Assembly (NCBI GenBank): GCA_030673105.1 | Contig: DAOVJS010000004.1 | Span: 1-40,559 of the forward strand | Direction: 5' to 3' | Length of the DNA stretch: 40,559 bases | DNA from: Spirochaetota bacterium | GTDB taxonomy: Bacteria; Spirochaetota; B62-G9; DRHN01 | In this document: in pieces, positions 28,562-38,024 of the stretch | Layout: every line of letters starts with the position of its first letter | Numbering within the stretch: position 1 is the first letter of the stretch | Notes under the pieces: generated by a model | Told to the model about the DNA's origin: nothing | The model's database searches: none | The model's input: only the letters and a program-made list of their open reading frames with translations | Position numbers and translations under genes: made by a program

Positions 28562-29793
28562 TTTAAGTCCATCCCTTTTAAAAATTTAAAAAGCATAAAA
28601 AGCGCTTTATTAACACTTCTCAGCCGAACAGTATCCCTGTCACCTGCAAACAGATTCCGGCTGGTTTCAGGCTTTTGCCCCTTGCATGAAAGACAGATAA
28701 AAACAGTTCCAGCCGGTTTATCAACAGTCCCCCCGGACGGGCCCGCTATTCCGGTTATTGAAAGCCCAATATCCGAACCGGTTAACTTCCGTGCACCACC
28801 GGCCATTTCTCCGGCAGTCCGGCTGCTGACCGCACCGTAACTTTTAAGTGTTTTTTCTTTAACACCGAGCATTTTTTCTTTAACCTCATTGCTATAGGCA
28901 ACAACACCGCCTTTAAAGTACTCCGAGCTTCCCGGTACATCGGTAATCACTTTTGAGAGCCAGCCTGCCGTACATGATTCAGCCGTTGAAAGTGTCAGAT
29001 GATTTTTTATCAGCAAATCACCCGCAACCTGTTCTATTTTTCTTTCATCCCTGTTTATAAAATATGAATCAAGTAAACTGGTGATCTCTCGAATACACGG
29101 CTCAATTTCATTGTTCCGGGATTCTACCCTTACCCTTATCAGACCATAACTTACCCTTGTGCCGTAATGAATTCCTTTATACTTCAAGATAATTTCTGAC
29201 AGATGTTTATCAAGAGTATATTCAGCAATGCCGGCAAATAACAGGGTAGAGGATTGTAAATTCGAGCTAAAAAAATTTTCTTTTGCAAGTAAAGGTATAA
29301 CCTCATTTTCAAACATGTTTTTCATTTCCTTTGGAACGCCCGGTAAAGCGAAAATATATCTGCCTTCATCAACTATGAAAAAGCCGAAGGCAAGCCCGAC
29401 ACCATTTTCAAGCAATCGCCCCCCCTCCGGGCAGGATGCCTGCAGTCTATCTGATTCGGTAAATTCCCGTCCCCTTTTTAAATACCATTTCTTAAGCTCT
29501 TTCGCCTTTTCTCCATCTATATATACATTTTTTTTCAATACGCCGCAGATTACCCTGCGTGTTATATCATCCCTGGTCCCGCCCAGGCCGCCCGTAATTA
29601 TATAGATGCCGCGCTCCTGTAATATTTTTCCCATGTACCGGACGCAGGTGTCATACTCATCAGGGAGGGTTAATACTGAAGATACTTCGATTCCCCTTTT
29701 AACAAGCTCTATGGATATGTAAGCCGCATTGGTATTAATCGTCTCACCTTTGGTCAGCTCATCACCAATGCTGATAATAAATGCCCGTGTCAT
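28558..29793 (-). CDS. cinA: CinA family nicotinamide-nucleotide amidase / MoaB-like protein
   Basis: The N-terminal MoaB-like domain (about 1-170) has ISIGDELTKGETINTNAAY and TGGLGGTRDDITRR. The C-terminal PncC amidase domain (about 250-405) has STAESCTAGWLSKVI, GVVAYSNEVKEKMLGV and GIAGPSGGTVDKPAGTV. The C-terminal domain hydrolyses NMN to nicotinate mononucleotide in pyridine-nucleotide salvage, and the N-terminal domain acts on ADP-ribose in some members. 411 aa is the normal two-domain length. Despite the name, a link to competence is not shown in most bacteria. It sits 22 bp after recO. Confidence 0.95.
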   Translation of the reverse strand: MTRAFIISIGDELTKGETINTNAAYISIELVKRGIEVSSVLTLPDEYDTCVRYMGKILQERGIYIITGGLGGTRDDITRRVICGVLKKNVYIDGEKAKELKKWYLKRGREFTESDRLQASCPEGGRLLENGVGLAFGFFIVDEGRYIFALPGVPKEMKNMFENEVIPLLAKENFFSSNLQSSTLLFAGIAEYTLDKHLSEIILKYKGIHYGTRVSYGLIRVRVESRNNEIEPCIREITSLLDSYFINRDERKIEQVAGDLLIKNHLTLSTAESCTAGWLSKVITDVPGSSEYFKGGVVAYSNEVKEKMLGVKEKTLKSYGAVSSRTAGEMAGGARKLTGSDIGLSITGIAGPSGGTVDKPAGTVFICLSCKGQKPETSRNLFAGDRDTVRLRSVNKALFMLFKFLKGMDLK

Positions 29794-29815
29794 AATCCAA
29801 CCCCGTATTCAACCA

Positions 29816-30580
29816 CTACTCGTAGGATACAAACTCACTTAGCTGTTTCCAGCTTTTAGGAGTTGCGTGAAAGGTATGCAGATAAAGCTGCTCAATTACC
29901 GACCGGATGTTAGATAGTGTGTGCCCTTTCATAGTAACCTTCTTTGCCTCCTTAATTGAGGAATCCTTTACCCAGTTTATAAATTTCAGGGTCCCATCAA
30001 TCACAGAGGCCGAAGAACCTGTTTTACACGAGTCACAGAGGGGAAATCCTAGATATAGGTCCATGTATACTGCTGTGCCCTTCAGATCACGGCCGCATTT
30101 TGTGCAGAGGCAGGTGTTAGGGCTGTATCCAAGAACTGAGAGAAGCTTAATGTCGTACATTGAAAGAAGGTATACACCTTTTCGCGGATCTATCCCATCA
30201 AGTATTCTCAGCGCGTCAGAAAGCAAATTGAAGAGTTTTATGTCGGATTGATACTTTGCAACAAACCGGATAACCGGTTCAATGAGTGAATTCGCGATAA
30301 AATATTTGGTTAAATCCCCGCGGATTGAGATATTATGGGACCTTACCTCCACATCTTTGATCGTAAAAAGGCTCTCCTCATTCTTATGGTAGAGTAATAA
30401 GTGTAAAATTGTAAAGGGTTCTAATTTACTTCCGAACCTGCTTTTTGTTTTTCGCGCTCCAAACGCGGATGCTTCAACCTTTCCCCGGTCCTCTGTGAAG
30501 AGATTAACAATTTTATGGCCCTCGCCGAATTGTACTGAGTTTAAGACAATAGCTTCTGTTTTTACAAATCGTGAATTCAA
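29816..30580 (-). CDS. recO: DNA repair protein RecO
   Basis: RecO helps load RecA onto single-stranded DNA in the RecFOR pathway. The N-terminal OB fold has TEAIVLNSVQFGEGHKIVNL, and is followed by a helical domain with LLSMYDIKLLSVLGYSPN. A four-cysteine zinc site follows (CTKC about 14-17 residues before the next pair, then CDSC). The length of 254 aa is typical. The start is TTG at 30580 and the ribosome-binding site is poor, but the conserved N-terminus leaves little choice. Confidence 0.95.
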   Translation of the reverse strand: MNSRFVKTEAIVLNSVQFGEGHKIVNLFTEDRGKVEASAFGARKTKSRFGSKLEPFTILHLLLYHKNEESLFTIKDVEVRSHNISIRGDLTKYFIANSLIEPVIRFVAKYQSDIKLFNLLSDALRILDGIDPRKGVYLLSMYDIKLLSVLGYSPNTCLCTKCGRDLKGTAVYMDLYLGFPLCDSCKTGSSASVIDGTLKFINWVKDSSIKEAKKVTMKGHTLSNIRSVIEQLYLHTFHATPKSWKQLSEFVSYE

Positions 30581-30591
30581 GGTTTTAATAA

Positions 30592-31398
30592 TTACAGTTT
30601 AGATTCTTCTTCAGTCTCATTTTCTAAATTTTTCAGATCTATTCTTACCTTTTTTATCTGACGCCCAGCCATCTTCTCTATTTTCAACTCCATACCCATA
30701 AGGGATATTTTTTCACCTGTATCAGGAATTTTTCCGATCCGGTTAAAAATAAATCCCCCCACAGTATCACCCCCGTCAACAGGAAGGTTAATATTGAGCT
30801 CTTCATTTAACTCATGTATAGGCGTGCGGGCATTGCACAGATATGAGCCCGGTGAAATTCTTTTAATTTCCTCTTCCTCATTGTCGTATTCATCCTGGAT
30901 TTCTCCAACAATTTCTTCAATTATATCTTCCAGACACACAATTCCTGCCATGCCGCCGTATTCATCGACAACAATAGCAATATGGACCTTTTTCTGTCGT
31001 AATTCCTTTAACAGATCGTCAATCATCTTCCCTTCCGGAACAAAAAGCACCGGTCTAAGCATTTTCCTGATATTTTTACTGTCCGTATTTTTCGCAAGAT
31101 AAGGCAGAAGATCTTTCGCATAGAGGAAGCCAATCACATTATCAATCGAGCCTTCATACACAGGTATCCTGGAGTGGCTGCTTTTAATAACCGTTGAAAT
31201 GACTTCATTAAAATCCTTATCCACAGGGACCGCAACAACATCGGTCCTGGGAACCATTATGGTTTTTGCGGTGGTTTCCCCCAATCCAAAAACACCCCGT
31301 ATCATTTCCCGTTCGTCTTCTTCAATTTCATTGCCATTCTCATTAATAATTTCTTCGAGTCTTGAGCCCTTCTTTTTCTTAAAAAATGTAAATCTCAT
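30592..31398 (-). CDS. CorC/HlyC-family CBS-domain protein (no membrane domain)
   Basis: This is a soluble protein of 268 aa with two CBS motifs (about residues 45-165; TIMVPRTDVVAVPVDKDFNE and FVPEGKMIDDLLKELRQ), EYGGMAGIVCLEDIIEEIVG, and a C-terminal transporter-associated domain (GGDTVGGFIFNRIGKIPDTG). It matches E. coli YbeX/CorC, linked to magnesium and cobalt efflux and to ribosome biogenesis. The DUF21 membrane domain of larger relatives is absent. It shares one base with the ybeY stop (TAATG), and the ybeY-corC order is conserved in many bacteria. Confidence 0.93.
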   Translation of the reverse strand: MRFTFFKKKKGSRLEEIINENGNEIEEDEREMIRGVFGLGETTAKTIMVPRTDVVAVPVDKDFNEVISTVIKSSHSRIPVYEGSIDNVIGFLYAKDLLPYLAKNTDSKNIRKMLRPVLFVPEGKMIDDLLKELRQKKVHIAIVVDEYGGMAGIVCLEDIIEEIVGEIQDEYDNEEEEIKRISPGSYLCNARTPIHELNEELNINLPVDGGDTVGGFIFNRIGKIPDTGEKISLMGMELKIEKMAGRQIKKVRIDLKNLENETEEESKL

Positions 31399-31841
31399 TA
31401 AGTTTGTGCTACCTCCGATAGTATCTTTTTGGTAAATTCCATCATTGTCTTCTCATCTTTCTGATAATTATGGGTGTATCCCAGAAGATGAAGCAAACCA
31501 TGAATAAACAAAATTAAAAACTCCTCATCCAGAGTCTCCCCCATCGCATTTGCCTGTCTTCGCGCGGTATCAATGGAAATAATAATATCTCCCAGGATGT
31601 TACTTCCGATTTGCGGGGTTTTTTCCTCCCTCATGGAAAATGAGAGTACATCGGTGGGGGCCTCTATACCTTTATACTTTGTATTTAACCTGCTTATAAA
31701 TTGATCATCGCATACAACCAGTGATATATCTCCCGCTTCTTTTCCTGTCAGACTGAACGCGGCACTGGACAGCTTTTTTAGAATTTTTATAGAAACGGGC
31801 AGATTTTTATTTTCTTCTTTTAAATAAATATTAAAATCCAT
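31398..31841 (-). CDS. ybeY: Endoribonuclease YbeY (rRNA maturation factor)
   Basis: The zinc motif HGLLHLLGYTH places ligands at H114, H118 and H124, the family signature being H-G-x-L-H-L-x-G-Y-x-H. APTDVLSFSM and LGDIIISIDTA are also typical. YbeY takes part in 16S rRNA 3'-end maturation and ribosome quality control. The length of 147 aa is usual. The ATG at 31841 has no Shine-Dalgarno, so it may depend on coupling to the upstream pgpH-like gene 16 bp away. Confidence 0.95.
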   Translation of the reverse strand: MDFNIYLKEENKNLPVSIKILKKLSSAAFSLTGKEAGDISLVVCDDQFISRLNTKYKGIEAPTDVLSFSMREEKTPQIGSNILGDIIISIDTARRQANAMGETLDEEFLILFIHGLLHLLGYTHNYQKDEKTMMEFTKKILSEVAQT

Positions 31842-31857
31842 AGGAGTTACGGTTTTA

Positions 31858-34044
31858 TTATTTCTCCTGCCCGGTTTTCTTTATCTCTCTCTCATCCGGA
31901 TATTCGATTCTTGAGTGGTAAACACCGGTTAAATAACGCCTGAAAGCTATTGATATTTTCATCAACCCTCTTAATGTCAGGGAACTTTCATTAAATTGAC
32001 CCTCCCTGAACTTGCTTTCAATGATTTCATTGACAAGCTCTTCAATCCTCTTGGCAGACGGGTTTTGCAAAGTCCTTGAGGCGGCTTCAATGGTATCTGC
32101 CAGCATTACTATAGCAGCCTCCCTTGTCTGAGGTTTGGGGCCCGGATAGTGGTAATCATGCTTATCAATTTCAGTGCCCTCATCCTTTTTCTCGAGGGCC
32201 TGATAATAAAAATACTTCATAAGAGATGTACCATGATGCTGTTCAATGACATCGATAACCTCTTTAGGCAATTTTATACTATTGGCCATTTCTACACCGA
32301 TCTTTATATGTGCCTTTAAAATCGAGTTTGATAATGATGGCTTAATTAAATTATGTAAACTTTCCCCATTGCTGTTCTCGATATAGTACTGCGCGTTTGG
32401 TATTTTCCCAATATCGTGGTAAAGTGCCGCGACCCGTACAATGAGAGGATTAGCCTTTATATACCTTGCGGCATTTTCAGCCATATTTGCAACATTGATA
32501 CTGTGATGGTATGTACCCGGGGCCTCAATCTGTATTCTTTTCATCATAGGGTTATTCAGGTCTGAAAGTTCCAGAAGCCGGAAGTTTGTTGGAATATTTA
32601 ATAAAATTTCAAAGAAGGGAATAGTACCTAAAGAAAGCACCACTGAAAAGATTCCATTTCCCGCGCCCCATGTGAGAAGGGTTATAAACTCCCTTGAATT
32701 CAACTCTTTCAGCAAACCGACCGCGGTTAATATCAGCTCATTTGTAATTACAATAAATAAGCTGGATTTTAGTATATCGCTTCTTTTTTCAGCATTTTTA
32801 ACAGCGTAAATTGCTATAAGACCGGAACCTATTGAAAAGATAAAAGTATAGGGATCATTTCCGGAAATTAACATCAGAAACACCGGTAATACAAGCGCGA
32901 GAGTTAAGGAGAACCTTCTTTTGTATAAGACTTCCGCATTCATAGTAATGCCAGCTATAGGTATGAAAACACTAAATACGATATAATGGGGCAAATTTTT
33001 AATAAGCGTAAGCAGATACGCGTAAAAGACCGTAAACAGGGTAAAGGAAACAAGAACCAGGTATTTTTTTAAATCTATTTTCATACCCTCATCAAAAAAT
33101 GGGACAGTAGAAAGAAAGAGGAGGATGAGAAGAAGAATACCAATCCCTACGATTGCTTTCAGATTGAAGTTGCTGGTATAGAGAGTGATAGCCTCTAATT
33201 TTGGGAAATTTTCATCGTTTATTTCTTCACCGCGCCTTATTACTATTGCGCCTTTTTTAATAGTATTGAGTACAGGCCTCACCGTTCTTACTTCTTCATT
33301 GACGAGCTTTATACTCTCTTCATTATTGTAGAAAATATTTGGTTTCAGAAAATTGGTTGCGCTGTTAACAAGCACCCTCACATTTTCAGCATTTAATTCC
33401 TGGAAATTTTCCACAACGTATTCATTGACAGTTTGCAGCACTTCATCACCGGCAGTTATTTGAGCAACTTCAACCTTTTCCTGCGTAATTTCAGTTTCTT
33501 TAATCCTTTTCAGAATTATGCCTTTATCACTGTACTGAAGCAGCTGGTCCTTATTCAGGGCACTCAACCCATTATTTAAAACAAAACTGATGGTAGATTT
33601 TAGTTTCTCGCTATACTGCTGTTCCTCATGATTTATTAAAAAATTAATTAACAATCCTTCATCAAAATCAGAAAAATTCTTCTCATATATCCTGTCAACC
33701 TTTTCCTCATCTGTAAGTTCTTCATGGCTAACCTCCTCAATTAGAGTTAAAAATCCATCAAGCCTTTTGAAAATATTATCATTTATAAACTCTTTAAAAT
33801 CAAAAATAACAGTAGCTCTGTTTCTAACCTCTATTACGCGCTTTTCTGTCTCTTTAGTATTGACATATGTGATATCTCTTGGACTAATAATGTCCTCACC
33901 GGATATATCTCCCACTGAGTAATTATAACGGACTCCAAAATATGGCTTTGCAATCATCCACAGCAGCATACAGAAAAGTGCTATTAGAGCGCTGTAAAAT
34001 ATTATATTCCTTCTGTCATTTATTAAAAAATTGTACTTCTTCAT
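31858..34044 (-). CDS. 7TMR-HD family membrane phosphohydrolase (PgpH/YqfF-like)
   Basis: An N-terminal membrane anchor (about 12-33) precedes a long extracytoplasmic 7TMR-HDED-type region (about 40-270), and then six or seven transmembrane segments (about 280-480). A C-terminal HD domain follows, with HHSINVANMAENAARYI, ALYHDIGKIPN (near residue 545) and EQHHGTSLMKYFYY. In Listeria, PgpH of this architecture degrades cyclic di-AMP; the same role here is inferred from family. The length of 728 aa fits. It overlaps phoH by 4 bp, and its place between phoH and ybeY is seen in several phyla. Confidence 0.93.
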   Translation of the reverse strand: MKKYNFLINDRRNIIFYSALIALFCMLLWMIAKPYFGVRYNYSVGDISGEDIISPRDITYVNTKETEKRVIEVRNRATVIFDFKEFINDNIFKRLDGFLTLIEEVSHEELTDEEKVDRIYEKNFSDFDEGLLINFLINHEEQQYSEKLKSTISFVLNNGLSALNKDQLLQYSDKGIILKRIKETEITQEKVEVAQITAGDEVLQTVNEYVVENFQELNAENVRVLVNSATNFLKPNIFYNNEESIKLVNEEVRTVRPVLNTIKKGAIVIRRGEEINDENFPKLEAITLYTSNFNLKAIVGIGILLLILLFLSTVPFFDEGMKIDLKKYLVLVSFTLFTVFYAYLLTLIKNLPHYIVFSVFIPIAGITMNAEVLYKRRFSLTLALVLPVFLMLISGNDPYTFIFSIGSGLIAIYAVKNAEKRSDILKSSLFIVITNELILTAVGLLKELNSREFITLLTWGAGNGIFSVVLSLGTIPFFEILLNIPTNFRLLELSDLNNPMMKRIQIEAPGTYHHSINVANMAENAARYIKANPLIVRVAALYHDIGKIPNAQYYIENSNGESLHNLIKPSLSNSILKAHIKIGVEMANSIKLPKEVIDVIEQHHGTSLMKYFYYQALEKKDEGTEIDKHDYHYPGPKPQTREAAIVMLADTIEAASRTLQNPSAKRIEELVNEIIESKFREGQFNESSLTLRGLMKISIAFRRYLTGVYHSRIEYPDEREIKKTGQEK

Positions 34045-35039
34045 TTTATGCCTTCTGATTCAAATGCCTTGATAATTTCTTCTACAAGGGGATGTCGCAC
34101 AACGTCCTCAGGCCCAAGGTAAACAAAAGATATGTCATTTATCCTTTCCAGTGTCTTTGAGGCTACAATCAGCCCCGATTTTTTTGTTTTTGGCAGATCA
34201 ATCTGGGTAATATCCCCTGTAACAATCGTTTTTGAGTTGAACCCGAGCCTCGTTAAAAACATGAGAATCTGTCCCCTTGATGTGTTCTGAGCTTCATCCA
34301 GAATTATGAAGGAATCATGCAGAGTTCTTCCTCTCATATATGCCAGGGGAGCTACTTCAATCGCTCCTTTTTCTACATACTTTTGAAACATTGTGTATGG
34401 AATCATGTCGTATATGGCATCATAAAGGGGTCTCAGGTAAGGGTTAACTTTCTGTTCAAGGTCCCCGGGGAGGTACCCGAGACTTTCGCCGGCCTCCACG
34501 GCCGGCCTGGTGAGTATTATTCTTGAGATATTCTCAGCAATGAGATAGTGAAGGGCAAAAGCCATCGCAAGATAGGTCTTGCCGGTGCCGGCAGGGCCGA
34601 TAGCAAATACGAGGTCGTTCTGTTTAATCGCTTCAAAATAGCGGGCCTGGCCCAAAGATTTTGGACTTATTACCTTCCCGTTTGAACCAATGGAAATCTG
34701 TTTATTCTGAAGCTCCGCGATATTAAAATCTATATTATTTTTAACCCTGCTGATAATAAAGGAAACATCTTTCTGATTAATCCTTCTCCGTTCTTGAAAA
34801 AGAGAAATGATATTCTCAATGACCCTCTTCCCAATTTGGATATTATTTTCATTTCCCCGCAGGGTCAGGTATGATTCCCTACCCGCTATATACAGGCCGG
34901 TTTTCTGCTCGATATTATGGATAATGTTATCACTATTAGCATAAAAAAGCTCCTGAATTTCTCTTTCAGGTAGCTCTATTCTCTCTTCAAGCGGTGAAAG
35001 AACACTATTATCTAAATCTAATGGCTCTGAATCTTCCAT
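34041..35039 (-). CDS. PhoH-family ATPase
   Basis: An N-terminal KH-like part (about 45-85) is followed by a PhoH P-loop domain with Walker A AIGPAGTGKTYLA (146-158), RPAVEAGESLGYLPG, and Walker B FIILDEAQNT followed by FLTRLGFNSKTIVTGD. It resembles E. coli YbeZ, which works with YbeY in rRNA processing. The length of 332 aa is usual. The ATG is preceded by AAAAGGGG. It is first in an eight-gene run down to 27440. Confidence 0.94.
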   Translation of the reverse strand: MEDSEPLDLDNSVLSPLEERIELPEREIQELFYANSDNIIHNIEQKTGLYIAGRESYLTLRGNENNIQIGKRVIENIISLFQERRRINQKDVSFIISRVKNNIDFNIAELQNKQISIGSNGKVISPKSLGQARYFEAIKQNDLVFAIGPAGTGKTYLAMAFALHYLIAENISRIILTRPAVEAGESLGYLPGDLEQKVNPYLRPLYDAIYDMIPYTMFQKYVEKGAIEVAPLAYMRGRTLHDSFIILDEAQNTSRGQILMFLTRLGFNSKTIVTGDITQIDLPKTKKSGLIVASKTLERINDISFVYLGPEDVVRHPLVEEIIKAFESEGIK

Positions 35040-35104
35040 AACCCCTTTTCAGCTCTTGTTTAATCAGGTTCCCTGATAGATAATGGAAATACTCGGTTAA
35101 GAAT

Positions 35105-35133
35105 ATACTATCATTCTATAAAAAAAAATACAA
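35105..35133 (-). promoter_or_regulatory. Candidate sigma-70 promoter of the phoH run
   Basis: On the minus strand TTGTAT (35128-35133) and TAGTAT (35105-35110) are 17 bp apart, the spacer holding a T-run. About 60 bases of leader follow, including a small stem ATCAGG/CCTGAT at 35063-35077. Confidence 0.4.
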
Positions 35134-35154
35134 ATATAATCTAATTGAAGAATA

Positions 35155-36951
35155 TTATTCCTTCATCTTGATCCCTAATTCAGAAAGCTGTTTCTCTGAA
35201 ATTACATCCGGTGCGCCGGTTAACGGACAGATTCCGCTGCTTGTTTTAGGGAATGGTATCACATCTCTAATTGAATCTTCATTTTGCAGAAGCATAACTA
35301 TCCTGTCAAGCCCGAAGGCTATACCGCCGTGAGGCGGGGCCCCATACTCAAGGGCATCCAAGAGAAATCCGAACTTTTTAACTATTTCTTCAGGTTTTAA
35401 TCCCAGCGCGGTAAAAATTCTACCCTGCATATCCTTACTGTGTATCCTGATACTACCGCCGCCAAGCTCTACTCCATTCAAAACAAAATCATAACTTCTA
35501 GATTTGACTTTAAATGGTTCTGATTCAATCCTGCCCAGATCCTCTTCAGCCGGTGCTGTGAATGGATGGTGTACGGAAACAATTTTCTTCTCCTCTTCAC
35601 TCCAATCAAAAAGCGGAAAATTAACTATCCAGCAAAATTCCCGGCTGTTTTTATCAATAAGTTTATAAATATCCCCCAGTTCAATACGTACTTTACCCAG
35701 AAAGGGAAGCACAGTTTCCCTGCTTCCGTATGCCGAGAGTAAAATAAAATTTTTCTCATCCGTAAAACTCTCTGTTTTCTCTCCGATCGGGGATTCAAAT
35801 AATTTTATCATAGGGCCGGAAAGGGTATTATTTACACATTTTAGCCAGGTAAAAACGTCGACACCTTCTTTCTTTGACATCGCGGAGTATTTATCCAGTA
35901 TTTTCCGGGATAATTCCTCAGGCATGGGGCTGACAATACCGTATAGATGTTTATCCGTTGACAAACCTTCACGGATAAACTCCCTGGGTTTGAATTCTGA
36001 AAAGGATTTAAGGTTAATTATTTTAAGGTCAAATCTAAGATCAGGTCTGTCTGTTCCATAAAGCTCAAGCGCTTTTTCAAAATCAAGTTTTCGAACGGGG
36101 GTCTTAAGATCCCTGTCGTAACACGATATTAAAATATTTTTAAACATACCGTCAACCAGGCTGTATATATTTTCCTCGCTGATAAACGATGATTCGATGT
36201 CTATCTGTGTAAACTCCGGCTGTCTATCCGCCCGCAGATCTTCATCCCTGAAACATCTGACGATCTGGTAATATTTTTCAAAGCCGGCTACCATGAGCAA
36301 TTGTTTAAAAATTTGGGGGGATTGAGGAAGAGCGTAAAATCTACCTGTGCTGAGCCTTGATGGAACCAGAAAATCCCGGGCGCCTTCAGGTGTAGACTTT
36401 GTTAAAAAGGGCGTCTCAATATCAATAAATCCCAGGCTGTTGAGATAGTTTCTGATGTTGTTTACAATCCTGTGGCGTTGAATAATGTTATTCCGCATGC
36501 CATCACGCCTGAGGTCGATATACCTGTAACGCAATCTGTTCTCTTCTGATATGTTGCTCTGCTTTATTACTCCTATGGGCGGTGTTTTTGAAACATTGAG
36601 GACTTCTATATCGGTTACCCAGACTTCATAACCTCCGGTAGGAATATTTGGGTTTGGATTTTCCCTTTTCCGGACTTCACCGGATGCCTTAACCACATAC
36701 TCCATTTTTATTCTAGATGCTTCTTCAAAGCTAAGCTTATTAAAATCTTCGTTAAAAACGAGCTGTACAATCCCCGACCTGTCCCGTAAATCAATAAATA
36801 CAACTCCACCGTGCTCGCGTTTTATCTGAACCCATCCGTACAGATCAATTATTTTCCCGAGTAAATTATCATCAACATCCCCGCAGTAATATTTTTTCAG
36901 AACCTCCCCCCGGATAATAGGAATAAAAACAGATTTAAGATTATTCTTCAC
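35155..36951 (-). CDS. aspS: Aspartyl-tRNA synthetase, bacterial type, probably non-discriminating
   Basis: This is a class II aminoacyl-tRNA synthetase with an N-terminal OB anticodon-binding domain, motif 2 around [20 protein letters not shown] and [16 protein letters not shown], an inserted GAD domain (about 290-410), and motif 3 [13 protein letters not shown]. At residue 47 the loop reads KREHGGVVF, with His where discriminating E. coli-type enzymes have Leu; His is associated with enzymes that also charge tRNA-Asn, for later amidation by GatCAB. The frame opens with GTG at 36951, but the usual AspRS start aligns about 17 residues later, near a CTG at 36900 behind a GGGGGGAGG tract. The start is therefore uncertain. 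The length of 598 aa is normal. Confidence 0.96.
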   Translation of the reverse strand: MKNNLKSVFIPIIRGEVLKKYYCGDVDDNLLGKIIDLYGWVQIKREHGGVVFIDLRDRSGIVQLVFNEDFNKLSFEEASRIKMEYVVKASGEVRKRENPNPNIPTGGYEVWVTDIEVLNVSKTPPIGVIKQSNISEENRLRYRYIDLRRDGMRNNIIQRHRIVNNIRNYLNSLGFIDIETPFLTKSTPEGARDFLVPSRLSTGRFYALPQSPQIFKQLLMVAGFEKYYQIVRCFRDEDLRADRQPEFTQIDIESSFISEENIYSLVDGMFKNILISCYDRDLKTPVRKLDFEKALELYGTDRPDLRFDLKIINLKSFSEFKPREFIREGLSTDKHLYGIVSPMPEELSRKILDKYSAMSKKEGVDVFTWLKCVNNTLSGPMIKLFESPIGEKTESFTDEKNFILLSAYGSRETVLPFLGKVRIELGDIYKLIDKNSREFCWIVNFPLFDWSEEEKKIVSVHHPFTAPAEEDLGRIESEPFKVKSRSYDFVLNGVELGGGSIRIHSKDMQGRIFTALGLKPEEIVKKFGFLLDALEYGAPPHGGIAFGLDRIVMLLQNEDSIRDVIPFPKTSSGICPLTGAPDVISEKQLSELGIKMKE

Positions 36952-37060
36952 CTATAAAAAGTCAAGTATTTATTACCGGCATGATATTGCTATATTGAGG
37001 AAGAGACCTTTGCATATTTATCAGTTAATGATTAGAAATTAGTGCCTGAATTTGTTTTAA

Positions 37061-37089
37061 TTGACATTTTACTAACTTGAAATTACAGT
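37061..37089 (+). promoter_or_regulatory. Sigma-70-type promoter of the PfkB-SIS pair
   Basis: TTGACA (37061-37066) is followed after 17 bp by TACAGT (37084-37089). The start of the kinase gene is only 17 bases further, so the leader is short. Confidence 0.55.
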
Positions 37090-37105
37090 ATTTCATAGGA
37101 AATCA

Positions 37106-38020
37106 ATGATGAAAACAGTAATCGTACTCGGAGACCTGAATATTGATATTATTCTTTCAGGTATAGAAAAATATCCATCCCCGGGGAGAGAGATTCTTGC
37201 TGAAGAACATGTTGTTAAGGCGGGCGGGTCCGCGGCAAATGTCGCGTCAATGCTGGCTGTAAACGGATGTCCTGTTCAGCTTTTCAGTCAGGCAGGAAGT
37301 GACTCTTTCGGCAGGTACGCGGTCGAGAGTCTGAAAAAATACGGCCTTAACACGGATAAAATTACCTTCTCAAAAAAAGACTCGACAGGTATTACAGTAT
37401 CACTCACATATCCGGATGACAGAATATATATAACCCATACAGGGACAGTTGCTTCAACGAGGCTGGAAGATATCAAGAACGGATATATATCAAGAGGTTC
37501 TCATCTTCACCTGGCATCATATTTCCTCCAGAAAGAGCTGAGGCCTTCAATAGGAAGATTATTGGAAAGGGCAAAAATGGCCGGCATGAGCACCTCACTT
37601 GATCCGGGCGGTGATCCGTCCGGAGAATGGGACATAAGCGGCCTGGTTGAGTATCTCCAGTATCTTGACTGGTTTCTGCCCAATGCCGATGAAATAAAAG
37701 GTATAACCGGGACCGGGGATATTCACAGGGCTGTTCACGATTTTCACTATATGAAGGGTCTTGTTGTCAAAACAGGGCCTGAAGGCGCGATAACGCGTTA
37801 TAAGGGGAAAATCAGACACCATGCGGGATATACTGTTAAAATAACTGACACTACATGCGCAGGTGATTGTTTTGACGCAGGATTTCTGTATGGAATAACC
37901 ACAGGCAGATCGCTCTCCGAAGCAGTAGACATTGGCAACAAATTCGGCGCGCACGCGGTCTCGTGTACAGGACTGCCGCCTAAAAGAATTATTCCTGACC
38001 ATAAAACGAATAAAGGATGA
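37106..38020 (+). CDS. PfkB-family carbohydrate kinase
   Basis: This is a ribokinase-like fold kinase. GDLNIDIIL opens the sheet, GGSAANVASMLA is the first PfkB signature, and TTCAGDCFDAGFLYG the second, with the catalytic base Asp in AGD. It should phosphorylate a sugar or sugar phosphate with ATP; which one cannot be read from sequence. The length of 304 aa is typical. ATGs at 37106 and 37109 are both possible behind AGGA. The SIS-domain gene begins 4 bp after its stop, suggesting a two-step pathway such as amino-sugar or fructosamine use. Confidence 0.92.
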   Translation: MMKTVIVLGDLNIDIILSGIEKYPSPGREILAEEHVVKAGGSAANVASMLAVNGCPVQLFSQAGSDSFGRYAVESLKKYGLNTDKITFSKKDSTGITVSLTYPDDRIYITHTGTVASTRLEDIKNGYISRGSHLHLASYFLQKELRPSIGRLLERAKMAGMSTSLDPGGDPSGEWDISGLVEYLQYLDWFLPNADEIKGITGTGDIHRAVHDFHYMKGLVVKTGPEGAITRYKGKIRHHAGYTVKITDTTCAGDCFDAGFLYGITTGRSLSEAVDIGNKFGAHAVSCTGLPPKRIIPDHKTNKG

Positions 38021-38024
38021 TAAA

